Below, piece by piece: positions 61,401 to 64,000 of a stretch of 64,000 nt of DNA. Origin of the DNA: Lethocerus indicus (Eukaryota > Arthropoda > Insecta > Hemiptera > Belostomatidae); NCBI GenBank assembly GCA_019843655.1, contig JACDQD010000004.1, positions 2,232,001-2,296,000 of the forward strand, in the 5' to 3' direction. Numbering within the stretch: position 1 is the stretch's first letter; every line of letters starts with the position of its first letter. Position numbers and translations under genes: made by a program. The notes below the pieces were generated by a model. It searched no databases. It had not been told where the DNA came from and worked only from the letters and a program-made list of their open reading frames with translations.

Positions 61401-61903
61401 TCCAGTGGTCATTATACGGTTATTTCTAGATTATTAAAATATAATTCGGAATATTTCCAACACCCCCCCCCCCTTGGCCGCGCCCTCTTCCTATAATAAT
61501 GTAGTTGGCTCGTATAGGCTTAGTGGGCTTTTAGTCAAATGTGCAGAGCAAATTCCCGGGCCTAATGGAATCCTTTCGCTTATGACTAATTTATATTTGA
61601 TATAGGACGCGTTTTAAACTCGTTTCTTGTTCCCGTCTCGTTTCCCCCCTCCCCCCCCCCGCCGTTGAAAATTACGCAATCGGCACGATTCTAAAACGGG
61701 AGACTGATGAGATGACGGGGTTTCTTTTTTTTACTCTCTCTTCTGTGTGTCTGCAGTCCGTGACTATTCGGTCATAGACGAATTAGCCGAAGGGACGCCT
61801 TCGAAAAAACGACGACGGGTCGACTCAAGTCTAGTTGACCTCGGATGATATAGCGAGGAGACGCCGGCGGCCGGGTTATTAATCGCTATTTAATTATACC
61901 CGC

Positions 61904-61907
<4 letters not shown>
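58407..61907. other. Non-coding stretch
   Basis: No gene is recognised. C9 at 58970-58978, C9 at 61287-61295, C11 at 61463-61473 and C10 at 61651-61660. The 142-codon minus-strand frame at 59814-60242 has no identifiable domain. Confidence 0.5.

Positions 61908-61942
<35 letters not shown>
61908..61942. repeat. (GA)n microsatellite, 35 bp
   Basis: An uninterrupted GA run, the longest perfect dinucleotide repeat in the window. Confidence 0.95.
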
Positions 61943-61945
<3 letters not shown>

Positions 61946-64000
61946 GCGCCCGCACAGTATCACAACTAGCGGACGAAACCGTTGGCTCGGTCAATCTATT
62001 AATTTCTTAAATTAAAATTGGATAGAGATAAATTACAGACGAGTCAGTCTCAAAGCCGAAGGACTACTTGAACAGCGCCTAGTCTACTTTCCTGGAAGCA
62101 CATTCGTCCAAAAAAAGGAAATCGAACTCGGAAATACTAAAAATTAGATTAAATTCATCCATATACTATCGTTTGGGGGGGGGGGCTCGGATGGGTTTTG
62201 TGCAAATTGTAAAATATAGGTATTGCAAATAATGAGGAGAAAGTTTATGTAAATGAGTGAAACTCTCCAGTCTGAGATATGCGAAGACAAAAAAAAAACA
62301 ACAAGAAATGGGTTGACCCACGCGACGGGTACATTTAGCGTTTGCGATCTGAATATTGCGGATAGTTTAGAGATTGGATTGAATTTTGCAAACAGATCGG
62401 GTGTAGTGGAGCAGGATCTGAGGTAGGGGCGTACGATACCGTAAAATTAAAGTTTCCTAAGGCGAACTCCTATCTCCGGCGTCTTCTTATATCACCTTCG
62501 CCGTTGTCTGCAAGTCACTTTATTATCTCATCTTCACGGCTGGAAAAGTCGTTTCACCTCGGAACGGTCTGTCGATTGAAGAAAACCGGTAAAACCTTGA
62601 GTGCCTTTCCGTGTAGTTCTGAACACTCGCGGGATTCATGTTTCTCCCAACCCCCCCCCCTCCCGCCCCTACAACCGAGGTGCGAGATTTCGGCCCCCGT
62701 TTGAGGGGACAATACGGCCAGCGAAAGATGCTTAATATTTCGATTTTTCATTTTATTTCTAATTTTTATCTTTCTCCCCGAGAGGAATGCCGTTCCTCGG
62801 TAATCTGATTCGAATTCCGTTTCCGTTTCGGTGCTGTTAAGGAAAAAAAAATGCGACGCTCCCCCTCTCCCTCCTGCGGGGGATCCGTACGGCTCCCCGA
62901 GAGACCACCCGAGGTATAAATACCGGGGGCCCCCTATCTGATACTGAGGGGACTATAATTTTCGAATTTTTCAGAGACATATTGTTCGCGGACCGAGTAG
63001 CCGGCGGACAATTAAAATAAGCAACCGAAACATCGCTCTAGACAACGGTGGGGCCCCCATTCCGCCTCCCCATCTCCTGCATCGGCCCGACTGGAACTGG
63101 TTTGCGAAAATATTATATTTTTGACGCGACAGCAGGGTAATTTCTTTTTAGCTTGGCGCTACACGAGATTCCAATGGGATCTGAGCGTTTATATCTCCGG
63201 AAACACAATAGACGGCAATTTTTGAAATTTACAAAAGGCGAAAATTGCCACCGCGCCAAAAAGTTTCTCTTTGATAAACTATTCCTGCACGAATCTCGGG
63301 ATCTCCGGTATAACTTAAAAACCTCACCACCAGCGTTGTCAACGCTATAAATTTAATATTTAACGACGAATTCATTTATATTTGCGAGAAAATAAGGAAG
63401 GAGGTGCTCATTCCTAATTTTAAATTAAAACGGTCTACTATCGAAACAAACGTATTCTACAAAACGTAAATATTGTTTGTATTTGAATGTAAATAGTACA
63501 TCGTACATGATACATAAAATACGTGCATTGATACGGAATTGATGCGTGCATTCCGGCCTACAAGGATCATCACTGTGTTTTCTTCTTCGAATTAAATTTT
63601 TACCGAACTTAATGTGGAATGTAGTAATTTTTCATCGCGAAATTGTTGCAGGTTTTAATTGAAACTGACGAGAGCACAAATGATTCGTATAATACAAATG
63701 TCGTAAATATACGTTATTAACTAGTATATTGGTATAATTTCCATTTCAGTATCGCTCTACATTATAAATTTGCCCGACCCTCTCCCCTTTTCGGAAAAAC
63801 GGCCGGTAATGCCATAGAGGGTAACAGCTCAGTCTGTGCCATAGCGGATGGCGGGGGGCATTCTTTCCCTATTTACGGCACCGGGTGGGGAGGGTTCGAG
63901 GATCATAAATAAATTAATTAAAAAGCAGTTTCGCGAGCGCGGGCGTGTGCGTCGGTGCGAGTGGCACGTGCGTGCCATATTTTAACTCTTCGGGCATTGA
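61943..64000. other. Non-coding stretch
   Basis: No gene is recognised. G11 at 62175-62185, C10 at 62651-62660 and a GTGTGCGTCGGTGCGAG-like GC-rich purine-pyrimidine alternating stretch at about 63937-63976. Confidence 0.5.

Noticed and set aside
1..64000. CRISPR arrays, operons, ribosome binding sites, riboswitches, rho-independent terminators
   Set aside because: No regularly spaced direct repeats and no bacterial gene organisation; the window is eukaryotic in character.

Overview
The window looks like gene-free DNA from an animal nuclear genome, most likely an arthropod and probably an insect. The evidence is a mariner-family transposon fossil with TA target sites, many microsatellites, no operon-like or closely packed reading frames, and metazoan splice signals. 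The species cannot be named from the sequence. No convincing host protein-coding exon, tRNA, rRNA or snRNA was found on either strand. The open frames present (up to about 218 codons) are low-complexity or show no recognisable family signature, as expected by chance at this composition.

The most informative signals are two sites on the + strand, at 42656/42657 and 58294/58295. In each, a branch-point-like CTAAT and a 3' splice site abut a perfect 5' splice site (CAG|GTAAGT). This is the architecture of a recursive splice site (ratchet point, zero-nucleotide exon), known from very long insect introns. The two sites are 15.6 kb apart, share the 13-mer CAGGTAAGTGTTC, and each has another donor-like sequence 55-56 nt downstream. 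I infer that at least the right part of the window, and perhaps all of it, is one giant intron of a + strand gene.

The rest is a repeat landscape. (1) A palindromic element family (about 286-313 bp when nearly full length) is present at 1150-1462, 24721-25006 and 28953-29218. Shorter copies lie at 3513-3669, 3848-3905 and 17418-17510, and many short relics are scattered about. Its arms carry a motif resembling the hammerhead-ribozyme core seen in Penelope-like elements. (2) Two non-autonomous mariner-type elements have TA target sites: 16225-16438 (no coding) and 30646-31128 (a truncated transposase N-terminus on the minus strand). (3) A decayed inverted repeat at 16021-16154 / 16588-16723 encloses the first mariner element. 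(4) A weak helix-turn-helix transposase-like relic lies at 53361-53531. (5) There are about 26 poly-C or poly-G runs of nine or more bases, plus GA/CT, GGA, CCT and GCC microsatellites, purine/pyrimidine tracts and a G-quadruplex-type block.

Layout: 1-16 kb is non-coding with several copies of the palindromic family; 16-17.5 kb is a nested transposon cluster; 17.5-31 kb is non-coding with two large palindromic copies and one mariner; 31-42.6 kb is non-coding with purine and pyrimidine tracts; 42.6 kb and 58.3 kb are the candidate ratchet points; 59-64 kb is non-coding and rich in poly-C.
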